A DNA stretch of 64,000 bases from Cryphonectria parasitica EP155 (GCF_011745365.1 NW_024468909.1:6572001-6636000); one strand, 5' to 3'. Positions 25,322 through 37,520 are shown, counted from the first letter of the stretch. Made by a program: numbers and translations. The notes: a model not told the origin generated them from the letters alone.

Positions 25322-26458
25322 TCAGTCCCCGCTAATCTTGGCATGCCTGAAGTATTTCATGCCCACCCAAGCACTCACAACCCATACCCAAGCCATGACA
25401 CAAGTCAATATTAACAGAGAGGGATAATAACCGGTAATGGGCAGGGTAGGGTCGTCCTCCAGCTCAGGCGGTGCATACGGCGTCGTTCCAACATCCCAGG
25501 CCCAGCCCCAGACACCAAATACTGAGCCCATGCCCACCACAAAGACGACCCAGGTCACGACCAAGATGACCCATCCCCACCACTCCGTCTCCGAGTAGTC
25601 CCAGTCATCCTCAGTCGTCAGCAGAGACGTGGCTGCGATCAATGGCGACCTGGCCCGGCTGATGGTGGTCCTCCGCCTGGGCATGGCCTCGATATGGCCA
25701 AAGTAGCTGTCCGACCCAGAACTTAACGATGCAAGCTCCGGGGCGCCGCGGCTCGAGGGGTTGGGCCGCATGTGCAGCGCGTCCTCATCGTCCGTCGTCG
25801 TGTAACTTATCGTGGGGCTTGTCGGTGTGGGTTCGTCGATTTCCACCTTGGGCTTTGATTTTCCTCCCGTTGTCGAAGCAAGCAGAGTGGTGGCTGCTGC
25901 CACGGCAGGTGCAGTGTTATTTGTGGTCGTCCTCCTCGCGTACCCGTCCATGGAGGGACGGGGTGTGGCATCTGATATCCCCAGGCCCAGACCGCTGCTC
26001 TCTTCATCTTGCCCATTGTTGTTCATCATGTCCGTGCCCCACGCCTCGGCCTGTTTGACGTCGATGATGAGATTGGCTCGACTGGCCTCGCGCCGCTCTC
26101 TCTGCGCCCCGCGCCCTAGCAGCGCGACCTTCCTCAAAGAGCCCCGACGGCGACGTGTCTTCTGCTGCTGCAACGCGCTGGCGATCGATAGCGGAACGAT
26201 TGGCGGTGCTGGTGATGTGGCCAGCGGGGCATGGCCCTTCTCGTCTGCCTCACGTGGGCTCGACTGGGGTGGTTGATGATGGTGGTTGGTCTTCTGCGGT
26301 TGTTCCGATGGATTTCGTGAGAAGGAAAATTTGGAAAAGAGACCTCCGCTCGAGTGGTTCCGCTTGTGGGCAGTCTGCGCTTGGCTCTGCGCTTGCGACT
26401 GATCTGTGACACCAATGCCATCTGGTTGGACATTCTGCACTGGGGTTGATGGCTCCAT
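25322..26458 (-). CDS. two-TM membrane protein with disordered N-terminus, unknown function
   Basis: Single exon, 378 aa. Residues 1 to about 285 are low-complexity (Gln, Ser, Pro, Arg) with basic patches such as KTRRRRGSLRKVALLGRG, so they are probably cytosolic and phosphorylated. The C-terminal 90 residues look structured. They comprise a Trp-rich helix (WWGWVILVVTWVVFVVGMG), a hydrophilic loop with PYAPPELEDDPTLPITGYYP, a second helix (LLILTCVMAWVWVVSAWVG) and a short tail MKYFRHAKISGD. I do not recognise a named family; the C-terminal part looks like a conserved fungal domain. The gene is divergent from the zinc transporter gene and the two share a promoter region of about 920 bp. Confidence 0.75.
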   Translation of the reverse strand: MEPSTPVQNVQPDGIGVTDQSQAQSQAQTAHKRNHSSGGLFSKFSFSRNPSEQPQKTNHHHQPPQSSPREADEKGHAPLATSPAPPIVPLSIASALQQQKTRRRRGSLRKVALLGRGAQRERREASRANLIIDVKQAEAWGTDMMNNNGQDEESSGLGLGISDATPRPSMDGYARRTTTNNTAPAVAAATTLLASTTGGKSKPKVEIDEPTPTSPTISYTTTDDEDALHMRPNPSSRGAPELASLSSGSDSYFGHIEAMPRRRTTISRARSPLIAATSLLTTEDDWDYSETEWWGWVILVVTWVVFVVGMGSVFGVWGWAWDVGTTPYAPPELEDDPTLPITGYYPSLLILTCVMAWVWVVSAWVGMKYFRHAKISGD

Positions 26459-27380
26459 GGTGGTGGGCGCGCGGCGCTGTTTTTGGGGGGTACGCTGAGG
26501 TCAGCGTCTTGGGTTTTGCAGCGTAAGGCGGAATGAGGCTCGCCTATACAGGCGGGACCTCACATTTCAAATACTTGGCTTAAGAAGCGGCGGTTTGATG
26601 GAAGACGGAATGCCCTTGGCATCCGCTTCTGGGTCACAGGATGAACATTGAGCGAAGGAGGTTGTCGCGTTCATTTCAATGTAACTACGACGCGCAACCT
26701 CCAAGTGCCAGGTTGGAAGGGTTGCTAACTGGCAAGAAATGCCTGCCGAACCAAGTTACCACAGAAGCCATTATGCTACCGACCTACTACAGTTATAGAA
26801 GTATAGTGCTATGCTAGTGCTATGCACAAGCACTGCGGAGGCACTCTGCGCTAGAGCCCCTGACTTTTGGGAGGGGCCGTCCCTGAATCCACCCCCTGCA
26901 CCAGGCACTGAGTGCGGCGAGGCTGATGAACAAGCATCAATGCTCAGAATTGTATATAGAGTCCTATTTAAATAATTAAGCTCTCTCGCGCACGCTTTGC
27001 TTCCAAGGGAGACATACGTAATAAGGTTTGGCGGGCCAATTCGTGCTCAGCGTTTTCTCTTGATACATAGCGGAGTCGTCTCTCCCCTCGTCTTCTTTGT
27101 CAATACAATCAGTTCTCCTTCAACTCCAGAAGACCGCGCCCTGATCTACAGAACTATTGTGAAATTGTCGTGCACTAGACTCAATCCAGCCACTGGCTTC
27201 CTTCTGCTGGGAGCTGTACAGTACTATCGCGAACAGGCCCACCCCTCTTCCTTCCGACCGCATCTAGGTTGACAAGGGTTCAGATTACTCCAGACTTTCT
27301 GAATCATCCATCCATCCTCTCGCCCTCCTCTCCTCTCTCTCTCTCTCTCTCTCCTGGCCACCTCGTCGACCCTGGAGCAC
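26459..27380. other. divergent promoter region with CT microsatellite
   Basis: No gene seen. This is the shared upstream region of the two-TM protein (minus) and the zinc transporter (plus). A CT dinucleotide run lies at about 27333-27353, just before the transporter start; such runs are common in fungal leaders. Confidence 0.5.
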
Positions 27381-29003
27381 ATGGCTTCTGGTCTGACCAA
27401 TGATCCTCCTCCACTAAACCTCCCCCTCCTAATCCAGCCCCCTCCTGAAGACGGCGACTACGACGACTACGACGGAGAGATCATCGACCTCGATAGGCCC
27501 CTGTCGCGCTCCAGCAACGGCAGCTCCAGCAACTGGAATGATATAGACGACCTCTTCCTTCCCTCCCGAGACCGCGCATTCCTCAGTCCCCTCGAGGCCG
27601 CCTCGCCAAGGCGGCCAGTGAGCAGGATGTCCGACCCTCCTTCAGCCCCGGATGTCTCCGTCTCGGCCGCGACGCCGACTTCTACCACCACCAGTCCCTT
27701 CAACTTCCAGACTCAGTTCATCTCCACGTCGCCTGTGAAGTCGGTACGTTCTCCCTCGAGGCGCCTGTCATGGCACACTATCTTGTAGTTCTCCTGTCCA
27801 CGATTAGATGGGGGCTAACGTTGTATCACACAATTCAAGAACATAGGGCAGCGTCGTGGTCACAAGTACAAGCACTCCTCGATAAGTTCGCAGCACCAGA
27901 TCATCAAGGAACCGCCCCGTCGACCACCTCCAGTTCTCCCCGCCTCCCTCCCCGTGCCGACCCTCAAGGAGGCATGGGCCTCGATGCATAAAGAACAGCG
28001 TGCCCGTTTTTACTGGTGTATCTGTCATGGCCTAGTCGCGGCATACGTCTTCTTCACAGCAGGCGGCTCGCTGGCCATGACAGCGCTGTCGCACCTCGTC
28101 TTCTTCGACGTCGGCTCGGCCGCGATTTGCATGGGCGTCGACGTGTTGGGGAACTTTGAGGTCTGGCGGAGGAGCAGCATACGGCATCCCTTCGGGCTGC
28201 AGAGAGTCGAGGTCCTCGCAGGCTTCGCGCTGAGCGTCTTCCTCGTCTTTGGCGGCTTCGACCTCCTCTCGCACAACTTCAAGCACGTCCTCGAGGGGGT
28301 CGGCTCGCACGCGCCCCACCACCCGCACGCCCACAGCCATGGTCACGGTGCAGACCGCGCAGTCAGCGCCGGTGAGGTCGACACCGCCTCCCTCGCCGCC
28401 GCGCTGAGCACCATGGTCTCAGCGTACGGCCTCAAGAACCACGCCCGTATCAGCCGCGTCATGCGGCCCTCCTACCTCGCCAGCTTCCTGCCCGACATCC
28501 TCGCCAACCCCTTCCACTCCCTCACCCTCTTCTTCAGCTTCCTCATGCTCCTCCTCCCCCTGCTCTCCATCACCTCCTTCGTCTGGCTCGACCGCCTGAT
28601 CTGCATCGCTATCGCCTTGTCCATGTTCGTCCTCGGCTCGCGCCTCGCCATCGCCCAGGGCCTGATGCTCCTCATGTCCTACAAGGGCCGATCCGACGGT
28701 GGCACCGACACCTCCGGCCCTGCGGACAAGAGCGCTAGCGCCGATACCGACGGCGTGGTCCGCGAGATCGAGAGCGAGCCCACCGTGTCGCGCGTCGACG
28801 AGGCGCAGTTCTGGCAGGTCCACTACGGCCTCTGCATGGCCGCTGTCAAGCTGTGCGTTATCCGCGGCTGCGACGACACCGCCCTGAGCCAGCTGAGGCA
28901 GCGGATAGGGCGCATCGTGCAGAACCGCCTCGGCAAGGGCTACGGCAAGGGCGGGGCGTTGAAGTGGGAGGTCACGTTACAGATGAGCACGGATCCGGCG
29001 TAG
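27381..29003 (+). CDS. cation diffusion facilitator, Zrg17/Cis4-like zinc transporter
   Basis: Two exons, 27381-27743 and 27840-29003, phase 0, with a 96-nt intron (donor GTACGT, branch GCTAACG, acceptor TTCAAG), giving 508 aa. The first 160 residues are acidic and Ser/Pro-rich. The membrane part has about six helices with HPFGLQRVEVLAGFALSVFLVFGG, a CDF signature, and a His-rich loop (HAPHHPHAHSHGHG) typical of Zn2+ transporters. The C-terminal cytosolic domain ends EVTLQMSTD. In yeasts Zrg17/Cis4 partners an Msc2-type CDF in the early secretory pathway to load zinc into the ER/Golgi. This assignment rests on the long N-terminal extension and the PFGL motif; another CDF subclass is possible. 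The gene is convergent with Mgm1. Confidence 0.8.
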
Positions 29004-29432
29004 CATGTTGGCCATCCTGTGTTGTATGACAGTTGTGATCATCATGGTGCTTGGGGGGCACGATCGGCGTTTTAAGCGATGTACACAGACGATATTTACA
29101 TTTAGTACATAGTATTGCGAACCGCGATTTGCGGAATGTAAAGCGTACACTGTCTACGGCATGTGCCAGTCCATTGATCTGGAGTAAAGAAATGGGAGCG
29201 AATACCCAGAAGGCAATCAAAACGTCGGACCATGATCTGAGATGTGTAATTCGATGCTATATACGGCTCGCTGTGAGTAGAGAGAAAGCAGCTTGTTGAT
29301 AACTCAGTCTTTCAGTGAATGACCGAAACATGTTGACTCCTCCGCCCCTTTCTCGTGGATGACTAGACATGAACTTGGTGAAACGACGGGTATCGCATAG
29401 AGATCAAACAACCGCACTGCAGATGATTCATC
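29004..29432. other. intergenic between convergent genes
   Basis: This holds the 3' ends of the zinc transporter and Mgm1 genes. Nothing else was seen. Confidence 0.5.
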
Positions 29433-32371
29433 TCAGAACAGACCCCATCGTCCACCCCGTTCCCGCTTCGCCTCGGCCTCGTGCCGCGGCCTCTCCCGTC
29501 CCTCGAGCTGCCTCAGACTCTCCATCTTCTCCAGCACGAGCTCGAGCAGTTCCTTGCGCCTGATGACCTCGAGGTGCCTCTTGATCTTGGGGTCCTCTTT
29601 GGCGAAACGCTCAATCTGGTCTTCCGACAGGTGCCGGCCCAGCCGCACGTCGAGCTCCCGCGGGAAGTTGTAGTAGAACTCGGACAGCAGCTCGACGTTG
29701 AGGAAGAGCACGGCGGTCTGGGCGATCTTGGAGGCCGCCGCGTTCAGGAACACCTCTGGACAGTAATACTTGTTCTTGAGGTCTTTGCACTGGCGGGATT
29801 TGACGGCGAGGAGGCGCATATTAATTATGTCGGCTCGGTCACGGAGGAAGACTGCTTCTCGGCCTAGGGTGTGTCAGTTAAGATGGTGAGCCAGGATAAA
29901 CAGGTTTTCGAGTTGGTAATTCGTACCTTTCTCCAATAACGCAGCACTAAATCCACCAGCACCCATCCTCCCTTCTCCCTCGACGATGATATCACCCTTG
30001 CGACACTTGTCCACAAAGTTCATCACCTCCTTCAGCTTTCGGCGCCCGCCGACCACCTTCTCCAGGTTCGACAGCGCCCCCTGGCACGCTTCCAGCTCGC
30101 CCTTCAGCACGCTGCCGACGCGCTCTCGACCGACTGCCCACTCTCGGTCTTCGACGTCGATCTCAAACTTGTAAGGCTTGACGCAATTTTCGACCTGGTC
30201 GCTCGTGCTGTAGAATCTCTCGTTAAGGATACTCGATGCGGCGTTCGTGATGGCCTCGCGTGCGAACGGGTGGTTCGCGAACGTCGACCGGGAGATCAGC
30301 TGCTCAATGTGCGACTGAATCGCGCTTGCCACCGCGCTCGTCGCCAGGCGGCCCACACCGAGCTTCGTAAGTGCGGAGGTTGAGGCATCGAGCTGCCGGT
30401 GCCAGTAGGGTGAGTCGCGGTCAGCCTTGGGCAGGTCGGCGAGCGTGTCGGCCTCCGGCGGCGGCCGTGATAGGTCGGTGATGGGCTTATTCCAGTAGCG
30501 CAGGGCGAGAAGGTCGAGCACACGCTGATCGAGCTCCTTTTTCAAAATCTCCTGCATTTGTGGTCGGCCAAACTCCTCGGTGAATTGTTTGAAGGAGTGC
30601 TTGAATGCGTCCAGGCTCTCGGCGAGATATGATTCTGCTGACAGAGGTCGGTCGTTATATTGCACCTTGAACTCATATGTGGCCTCCTCAAGCTCTTGCT
30701 TGATGGCGTCGTGCGTGCTCTGAAGGCTGGCGGACATAGTCTGCTCCAGGACGTGCATAAGTTTCTTGCGCAGGGTGAGTGTGCCAACGTTGGTCCCGGC
30801 CTCAGCTCCGAACTCGACTGGATGCGCCGAGAAATATGCATTCTCGTTCTTCGCAATGACCGATGTCAAATTGCCACCCGTGCCTTTCTTGAACAGCCCT
30901 GCGACACCAGGTGCGCGAGTGACAACTCCCACATAGCCGAGGCGCAAGGGGTACTGCTTGTCGGACAGGATGGCCGCGCCTCGCACAGGATCAACCAGAT
31001 CCATCTTGGTGACGACACCAATTGTCCTCTCACCCCGTGGGTCTACTCTCCTGCTCGCCCGCAATGCTGTCGAGTTTGCCAGATCGACGTCTGCCGCAGA
31101 TATCGCAAGAATGACGTTGGGAGATTGTATGTACTTATCGCACAGCTCTGTGATCTTCTGCTTCAGCTCAAGGGGCTGATTCTGGCCGACGACCTGGATA
31201 TAACCTGGCAGGTCGGTAAGCGACAGGTCTGGAACGCTCCGGGAGTAGATGCTGAGCCGGATCGGATCGTCGGACACACATTCGGTGTCCGGCACAGCCA
31301 GGTTGAGGTCTGTGAGGGTCCTTTGTATGGACGAGAAATCTGTCGTTTTGAAGCCCAGATCAGGGAACTCGCCATATTCGGCGTTGGTCTCGGGCGTGTT
31401 GATCAGTGTGAGCTCGATTGGCCTTCTTGTCACCATGTTGGAACCCTTGGGCAGGAACTCGTGGCCCACGATGGCCTCTAGCACAGAACTCTTCCCGGAG
31501 GACTGTGATCCGATGACAACAATGGACGGTAGGGTGAGCGCGCTCGACTGGCCGACCTTGGAGAGGATGTTCCGGATCTCGATCATCTTCTTGGTCAAGA
31601 CCATCATCTGGTCGTCCTTTGCAATCTCCTCGCCGTCCCTGTCATCTTCCACAACAGTGAAAGCGCCTGCCGATGCGCCTGCCAGTGCTGCCGAGGTCTT
31701 GCCACGTTTCGGTGGCTCATTTCCTGGGTCCGGTCCCCCTCGTTCACCGCCTCCTGTTCCCATTTCCTCCTGTAGCCGCAGTATCTTCTGCATCCATTCC
31801 GGCATCTCGACGGAGTCTTTTGTGTTTTCCCATCCCCTCCCTATCTGGCCGGCGATGTCTTTTGCGCCACCAAATACAGTCGACGCCGTGTCGGAGGCTA
31901 TGCCCTTCGCATTTTTGTACATCTCCGTCGCCGAGTTGCTGACCTCTGTGACATGTTAGCCTCGGCCTCCTGGGCCTTGTCTCTTCTCCTCTCTCCCCCC
32001 CCCCCTTCCTTCTTGGCTCCCAAGACCTCCTCTCCATGGGACCGAGCACACTCACGTATAGCCTGATACTGTATCCATGCGACGCCGCCAATCATTATAC
32101 CGCCAAACATAGCCGGCAGCCTGATAAACTTGGCCGCTAACTTTGGCAAGAACCTCGCGAACGAGGCGTTGCGTGCCGTCACTGCATTGTGGAAGGCGTT
32201 CCCCGGAAACCACATGCGCTGCCGCGTCGCTCGTATCGCAGCATCGGCGCGCTGTAGACCGCCGGTCGGGAAGCGGAAGCGGTGATACTGGCGGACGGCG
32301 GCTTCTGGGAGAGCGGCGGCGCGTCGCGTGCTAAGGGGCACGATCCCCGCTGCCAGAAGCCGTCCACTCAT
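29433..32371 (-). CDS. mgm1: mitochondrial inner-membrane dynamin-like GTPase (OPA1/Mgm1)
   Basis: Three exons, 32371-32056, 31945-29927 and 29863-29433, phases consistent, 921 aa. The N-terminus is Arg-rich without acidic residues in the first 20 positions, a mitochondrial presequence. A hydrophobic segment (FGGIMIGGVAWIQ) follows as inner-membrane anchor. The GTPase domain has P-loop GSQSSGKSS (about 251-259), a switch region near MVTRRPIELTL, DLPG and TKMD. The middle and effector regions follow, with AVFLRDRADIINMR and a C-terminal helix. Mgm1 fuses the inner membrane and shapes cristae, and rhomboid cleavage makes long and short forms; a cleavage site cannot be pinned from sequence alone. 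Residues 164-200 between the anchor and the GTPase domain are low-complexity. Introns are 110 and 63 nt. Confidence 0.93.
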
Positions 32372-33685
32372 GGTGGTGGCTGTCGGAGAGGGCGGTCGTG
32401 GTGGTGGGAGGGCATAAACGGAAGCGTGAGGGTCTTATGATAAACTGGTGGGCACACTCTCGCCGTGCTCGTTGGGGGAGAAATGAATCGAGTCGTTGTT
32501 TCCTGTCTTTTGTTGAGTCGTGTGGTGCAATCAATCTTACGACCAGCTCTATCGATTATGCGTGCTGCACTTGGCTGAAGTGGCGTGGAGCCGACGTCAG
32601 AGGTCGAGGTGGGTCTTACCAGGGTTAGGGTCTAACAGGTCTCAGTCCCTTCCAGATTCAACATCATCCGTTCCACACAACCAACCACCAACAACGACAC
32701 CCTCTATTACCGCCATGTTCTAGTAGGAATATCCCTGCTTTGCGAGGTGTAACCCTCATCATGAGTTAGCACTGTCTTGTGCCTTGGCTGGAGTCTTTTC
32801 CTCTAGCAGCATGCCTCCTTGGTTAACATTCACTCAAGTGGCTATGGCGTTGACCACTGATTAAGCATGTACAAGATCAAGTGTATAACGGGCTTCTTTC
32901 ACTCAAGAGGAGATGGGGCTCCCGCTTTCTTTCTCAGTAGTTTTCAAAGTCACACAATGGAACTGTTCAATCAAATGGCCTTGATTGATTGTACCGTGAC
33001 ACTGAAGCGGCGTTCGTGGCTACTGGACCTTGATTTTTAATACGACCTCAGGAGAACTCGGCATTCACTGTTTAGTAACGGAAGAATGAGCATTGAAGTA
33101 CAAAATCGAATTGAACGACAGCATTTGAGTAGAACAGATTGATTATCTGGCATGATCCTGGGTTTCATATCGTCAGATTGCTGCTCGTGTTGGATGAAAC
33201 GTTCCCATACGTGGACAAAACACACTCGTCCTACCGACGCTGTCTCCGTAAAAAGATGTCATGACTCCCGAGGTTCTGGTCAAGTTGTATTTATCTTGCT
33301 ATCTTGAGCTTGTAAGTTGTAACCTCTTTTGAATTTTTATTCCTTAAAATGAGAAGATCATAGCCACCATACCACCATGGGTAGAGAAATATCTGAGAGG
33401 TCCGTATGAAAATGAGGCGGGTCAGGTATGGGGCAGCCATGCGAGTTTCGACAAGGTCGACAAGTCCTTTCTATTCACGGTCTTTCTATGAGCACATGGG
33501 GATTCTGGAGCAATGGTGGATTACAGAGATTTTTGACATACGAGGCGAATATGGGGTAGAGCTTGCACGTGGACAGCTGGCAAGGGATTCGCGTTTCAAT
33601 GCCACTAGGTACAAGAAATTACTTCCAGGCCCGGGCAATGGTGGTTCTTTATTACTAAACTTGCGATTACGGATGTATCATCTCC
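32372..33685. other. intergenic, Mgm1 promoter
   Basis: No convincing gene. Short frames on both strands lack motifs. The first 300 bp upstream of Mgm1 should hold its promoter. Confidence 0.5.
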
Positions 33686-34422
33686 TTAAACCGCTTCGGC
33701 CTGGACACTGACATTGTTTTCCTCCCTTTCAATCATGTTGTGCAGAGACTGTTGGATGGCCTGCTGCACAGTCGTTTGCTGCAGAGCAATTAGTCTCAAA
33801 TAGGAGGAGGAAATCCCCATGTTTACTGAAAGTGCCTCACCTGAAACTTCTTTTTTCCACGTCTCTTGGTACCACTTTTCTTCTTGCAGACTTTCTGGCA
33901 GTTGCTAGTTTGGGGTGGATATTCAATCTGTGGTGCAATCTCTTCAGCACTGATTCGAAAATTATATCTGCTTGAAGCATATTCATTTTTCTTGGCCTGC
34001 TCGTCGTTGTTGAAACCCTTCCCTTGGTCTCAACCCAATCGTAGTGATGCGTACCGTTGATGGAGTGTGGATGGAAGGGCGGGAAGCGCCTTGTGGAATG
34101 AAAGTTTCTTGCGGACGCAGGAAGTTGCGTATCAAGCGATCAAGTTGCTGATCTGATGATGGGTAAACCTCAAGCCTCTCACCAGTGGGTCTGGTGAAGA
34201 CAACAGCTGTTATGATGTGGGTATAAGCCTGTTGCAACGGTGTGGAAGAAGAGTGCGTAAGTACTCACGGGAGACCATTGTCAGTGCCTGCTTGGTACCA
34301 GTTTGGGCGTCGGCGCGGTTTCGTCGGTTTGGTCGCTGGATATCAGAAAAGGAAGACTGTGCAGGCTGTGCTGCAGGCAGCTGCTCAGGTGTTGCCTTCT
34401 CTTCGGGCATTGTTGTCGGCAT
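33686..34422 (-). CDS. small basic protein of unknown function, four exons
   Basis: Pieced together from four exons, 34422-34269, 34206-34055, 33996-33841 and 33778-33686, with introns of 62, 58 and 62 nt. All junctions are in phase and end at a TAA, giving 184 aa. The first 50 residues are Pro/Gln-rich. The centre has VVFTRPTGERLEVYP and a helix DQQLDRLIRNFL. A strongly basic patch (KKKSGTKRRGKKK) could act as a nuclear signal, and a Gln/Glu-rich helix (QQAIQQSLHNMIEREENN) closes it. No family is recognised. Three consecutive introns in phase make it unlikely to be noise. The frame remains open upstream to 34779, so the true start could be earlier; ATG 34422 is preferred because it has A at -3. 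Confidence 0.55.
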
Positions 34423-35210
34423 GGTATGGGTGTTGTTGTCGAGGAAGGTGTGTTGATAATCAAGCGGACGCGTGTCATGAACGCGTAACACCAGGAAAAG
34501 GAGGTCCAGGTTGGTGCTGATAGCACGTTTCTCTGAAATACGGTGCACCTGCAGTTTGTGAAAGTAGTTGGCCTGCTCGAAGTGGGCAGGCACAAAATCG
34601 AGCTGCAGAAGGAGCCGAAAGATCCTTACAGCGCTCTTGTCATCACATCTCCTAGCCCTTACCACAGCTTTTGTGAATATGCTCACAATTATCCACAATG
34701 CCTTGGTACTCTGGTTCATGTGCGATTTGCTAATAGATTTGAGTGCACCCACCACTCCCTTACCAGGCAAGAAAGGCAAAAAGTAGATGGGGGTGCAAAT
34801 AATGAAGCAACTTTGTCATTATATTGCTGGAGCGGATTATGAGTCTTTCTTTGGGGTTCTTACCAGGCTTTCAAGGGTCAACTGTCTGGCAGCAATATCT
34901 TGAGTTTGTCTAATGTTGTATATTCATGAGTACTCTGTAATATCCAAAAAGCATGCTTCCTCCACAATCTCCCGTATGTATAACCCTAGTGGAGGTGCCA
35001 AAAGCTTGCCACACAAGGCTCTATATACGCGTTAATCAGTATAAATCAATAAACAATAATGCCTTCTTGCAATCAGATTAGTCCCTCAAGTCCCCCTTTC
35101 CCGTTCAAGACATAGTTCTCTCGAATACTTCTTCCCAGTGATTTGGCTCCTGCGAGTTCTCTCCAGCCAGGGCACTCAAACTCATCCCACACCTCAGATC
35201 CATCGATTCC
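34423..35210. other. intergenic
   Basis: The minus frame of the 184-aa gene stays open to 34779 and may be leader or extra coding. Beyond that no gene was seen. Confidence 0.4.
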
Positions 35211-35579
35211 TTAATAGTAGCTCAAGCCAGTGCTGGAGCAGTAGATACTGCCAATCACGACTTCATTGGTCGAGAGGAAAGCTGCGGGAGAGGCTGCATA
35301 GAAAGGCAGGCCGCCGATCACGCTGGCTTCAGCATCTTTGTACGGGGTGCAGACGATAGTATCGATCGAGAGCTCAGCGTTGGAGAGACCCGTGAGGTAC
35401 AGGGTCGAAACCTGGTTCAGCGCTGTAGAGTCGGTGAAGACCTCTCCGAGGAAGAGAGTCAGAGTAGTGTTCACATCGGTCTCGTAGCTGAACGCATTGA
35501 TGTAGACATTGGGGATGGCGGCGGACGCGAGGCCACTCAGAGCGGCGGCGAGCAGGGAGAAGGTGGTTGTGGTCTGCAT
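35211..35579 (-). CDS. small secreted protein, unknown function
   Basis: Single exon, 122 aa. The N-terminus is a clear secretory signal: MQTTTTFSLLAAALSGLASA, with likely cleavage after ASA (residue 20). The mature part of about 100 residues is neutral to acidic, rich in Thr, Ser and Ala, and has only two Cys (TIVCTPY and SIYCSS), enough for one disulfide. There is one N-glycosylation sequon (NTT). No homologue is recognised. The size and signal peptide match candidate effectors or cell-wall-associated small secreted proteins of plant- or insect-associated fungi, but the low Cys count is not diagnostic. It is isolated, with more than 700 bp free on either side. Confidence 0.65.
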   Translation of the reverse strand: MQTTTTFSLLAAALSGLASAAIPNVYINAFSYETDVNTTLTLFLGEVFTDSTALNQVSTLYLTGLSNAELSIDTIVCTPYKDAEASVIGGLPFYAASPAAFLSTNEVVIGSIYCSSTGLSYY

Positions 35580-37520
35580 ATTGGTAAATGGTTGAGATGG
35601 GAATCTTGAGATTCAAAAAAGTGCGTATAAATGGTTGCTTGGTGTGATGCGTAAGTAATCAATTGGGCTTGTTGGTCGCGTCTGGTGTTGATGTTTAGAT
35701 AGAATGCTTTTACGTCGAAGGTGTCTCCCTCATTTTATATGTGTTTTCATTTCCCCTCTTGACATTGAGATACATGGTTCAAAATATACCTATGTGAGCG
35801 AATGTTGAAGTGTAATGCACTATAGCAACACAGCCTCACAAGGCTGAGCAGGTGAACGTTACAACTTGGATGACGCCAGGAGAGAGGCCAAAAAAATACG
35901 AAGAGGATTCGATTATACCAGTAATCCTTTCCAGCATCATTGCGCGAGTACGAACTGACGCCTGGCCTTTGGTCTCCCTTCCCCATAGTAGTGCACAGCA
36001 AAGATCCACAAGGTCGCTAGGTAATAACCACACCGCTGAGCGTTCCACCTTGAACAAGCCTTCAGCTCCTTGCCACGCGACGCATCGTCCCGATAGGCCA
36101 CCGACAGCCCGGCAAGAGTCTACGACTCGCCCGATATTTGCGAATGTCAGCGCTTAGACCGCTAGGGCCACAAGTCCACCTTAGAAATTCAGGGTTGGCT
36201 ATTTCCGCGTATCTTTAGACTGCAGATTGAGGAAAGCTACGAGTTCAGAGATCTCACGATATCAGGAGTGCCAAAACAAGTGGTCTCATTGGAGTGAACA
36301 CAGTTTTGGAGTTCAAGAAATCAAAGCAATGGTATAATAGCAAATTAGAAAGCTATAAGGATACGAATAGAAAGTCCAGGATTTTGCTGACAGTGACTAT
36401 TCTATGTACTAGTGAGTGATGTTATCATTGCACAGCCTCTGTAGATCTGCAGGCACCTGGACACTTACCAAGGCCGAAACAAGGACAAAATTCATAAGTA
36501 GTAACGTTAACATTGGGGTTGCTGAAGAGCTTTTAGTCTGTGAAACTTCACCAAGGGGAAACGCAGGGCGCTGTGAAGCAGGCCCTTTTGTCAGCTGTGT
36601 GAGCTTCCTGGGTGGCGTGCGTTGGTTCCTTTGATCCAGGTCAGCCACGACCGGACCACCCCTGTGGCTTTTGTTCAGTGAGATCGTCATCGCCCTACAT
36701 CAGCTTCTTGAGGATGACTTTTCGGTAGGCTGCGGAAGAGTCCAGCTTGGGAAAAACTGCCATTTTGACTGTGGATATATATGTGTCTAAGGCAACAAAG
36801 GTTTCGGATAGAAACTGAAGAGCACACAAATACGTGGGTATTAATTTATTAAATTAAAAATGTACGCAAATGAATATTTTGGTGTAATCATTTCGTAGCA
36901 TATAGTACTGCCCGGGCACACTCCATTCTCAATGCCTCTTTATGGCCATAAATCCCACAAAATCCTTTGATGTATCTTTGGGCTGAGAATTCTCTGTTTA
37001 GATGAACTCATCAGCATGATTGATTCCTGTCCACGGCACAGCTAGTCTCATGTGAAGCTTTTGAGTCCCCTCCTGAAGTAGCTTGGGACTGCCGAGATAT
37101 ATTCAATCACTCATCCCCCACGAAGAGTTCATGTTACAATGCCTCTGCTTATTTCTTCCTTTCTCTTTGATCATGAGTGGATTTTATTGAATCCCAGCTC
37201 TTTTTTAACTCTCCCTGGCTTGGCAGACTATGTTGATGTTCACCCTGCAGAAGAATGCGCAGGGGTCTCTTGTTGCCTGTTTGAGGCATTACCACAGCCC
37301 CGGCAAATGGAGTAAGACCTTATCTTTATGAAATCCATTCTTGCAGCTTTTGATGGGTCCGACAGATATATGATGACAACTTATGCTTGGTCTTCATACT
37401 GGTATTGTACAATCGAACCAATACTGCATGTACATCTGCAGGCCCAATCATTCCTCGGTATAGACCCACAATGCAAGGGGTTATAATGTAAATTTTCCAT
37501 GCTTAGTTCAAGTTGGAAAG
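35580..37520. other. gene-free AT-richer region
   Basis: No gene seen over 1.9 kb. The stretch 36200-37500 is richer in A and T, with local runs such as near 36841-36880, and only short frames are open. It may include relic DNA, but no terminal repeats or transposase motif can be seen. Confidence 0.45.

Noticed and set aside
30660..31481. 273-codon plus-strand frame
   Set aside because: Antisense of the Mgm1 GTPase domain, with no motif of its own.
36409..36690. minus frame with a hydrophobic stretch resembling a signal peptide
   Set aside because: The hydrophobic segment lies mid-frame, and splicing at its GTAAGT leads quickly to a stop codon.
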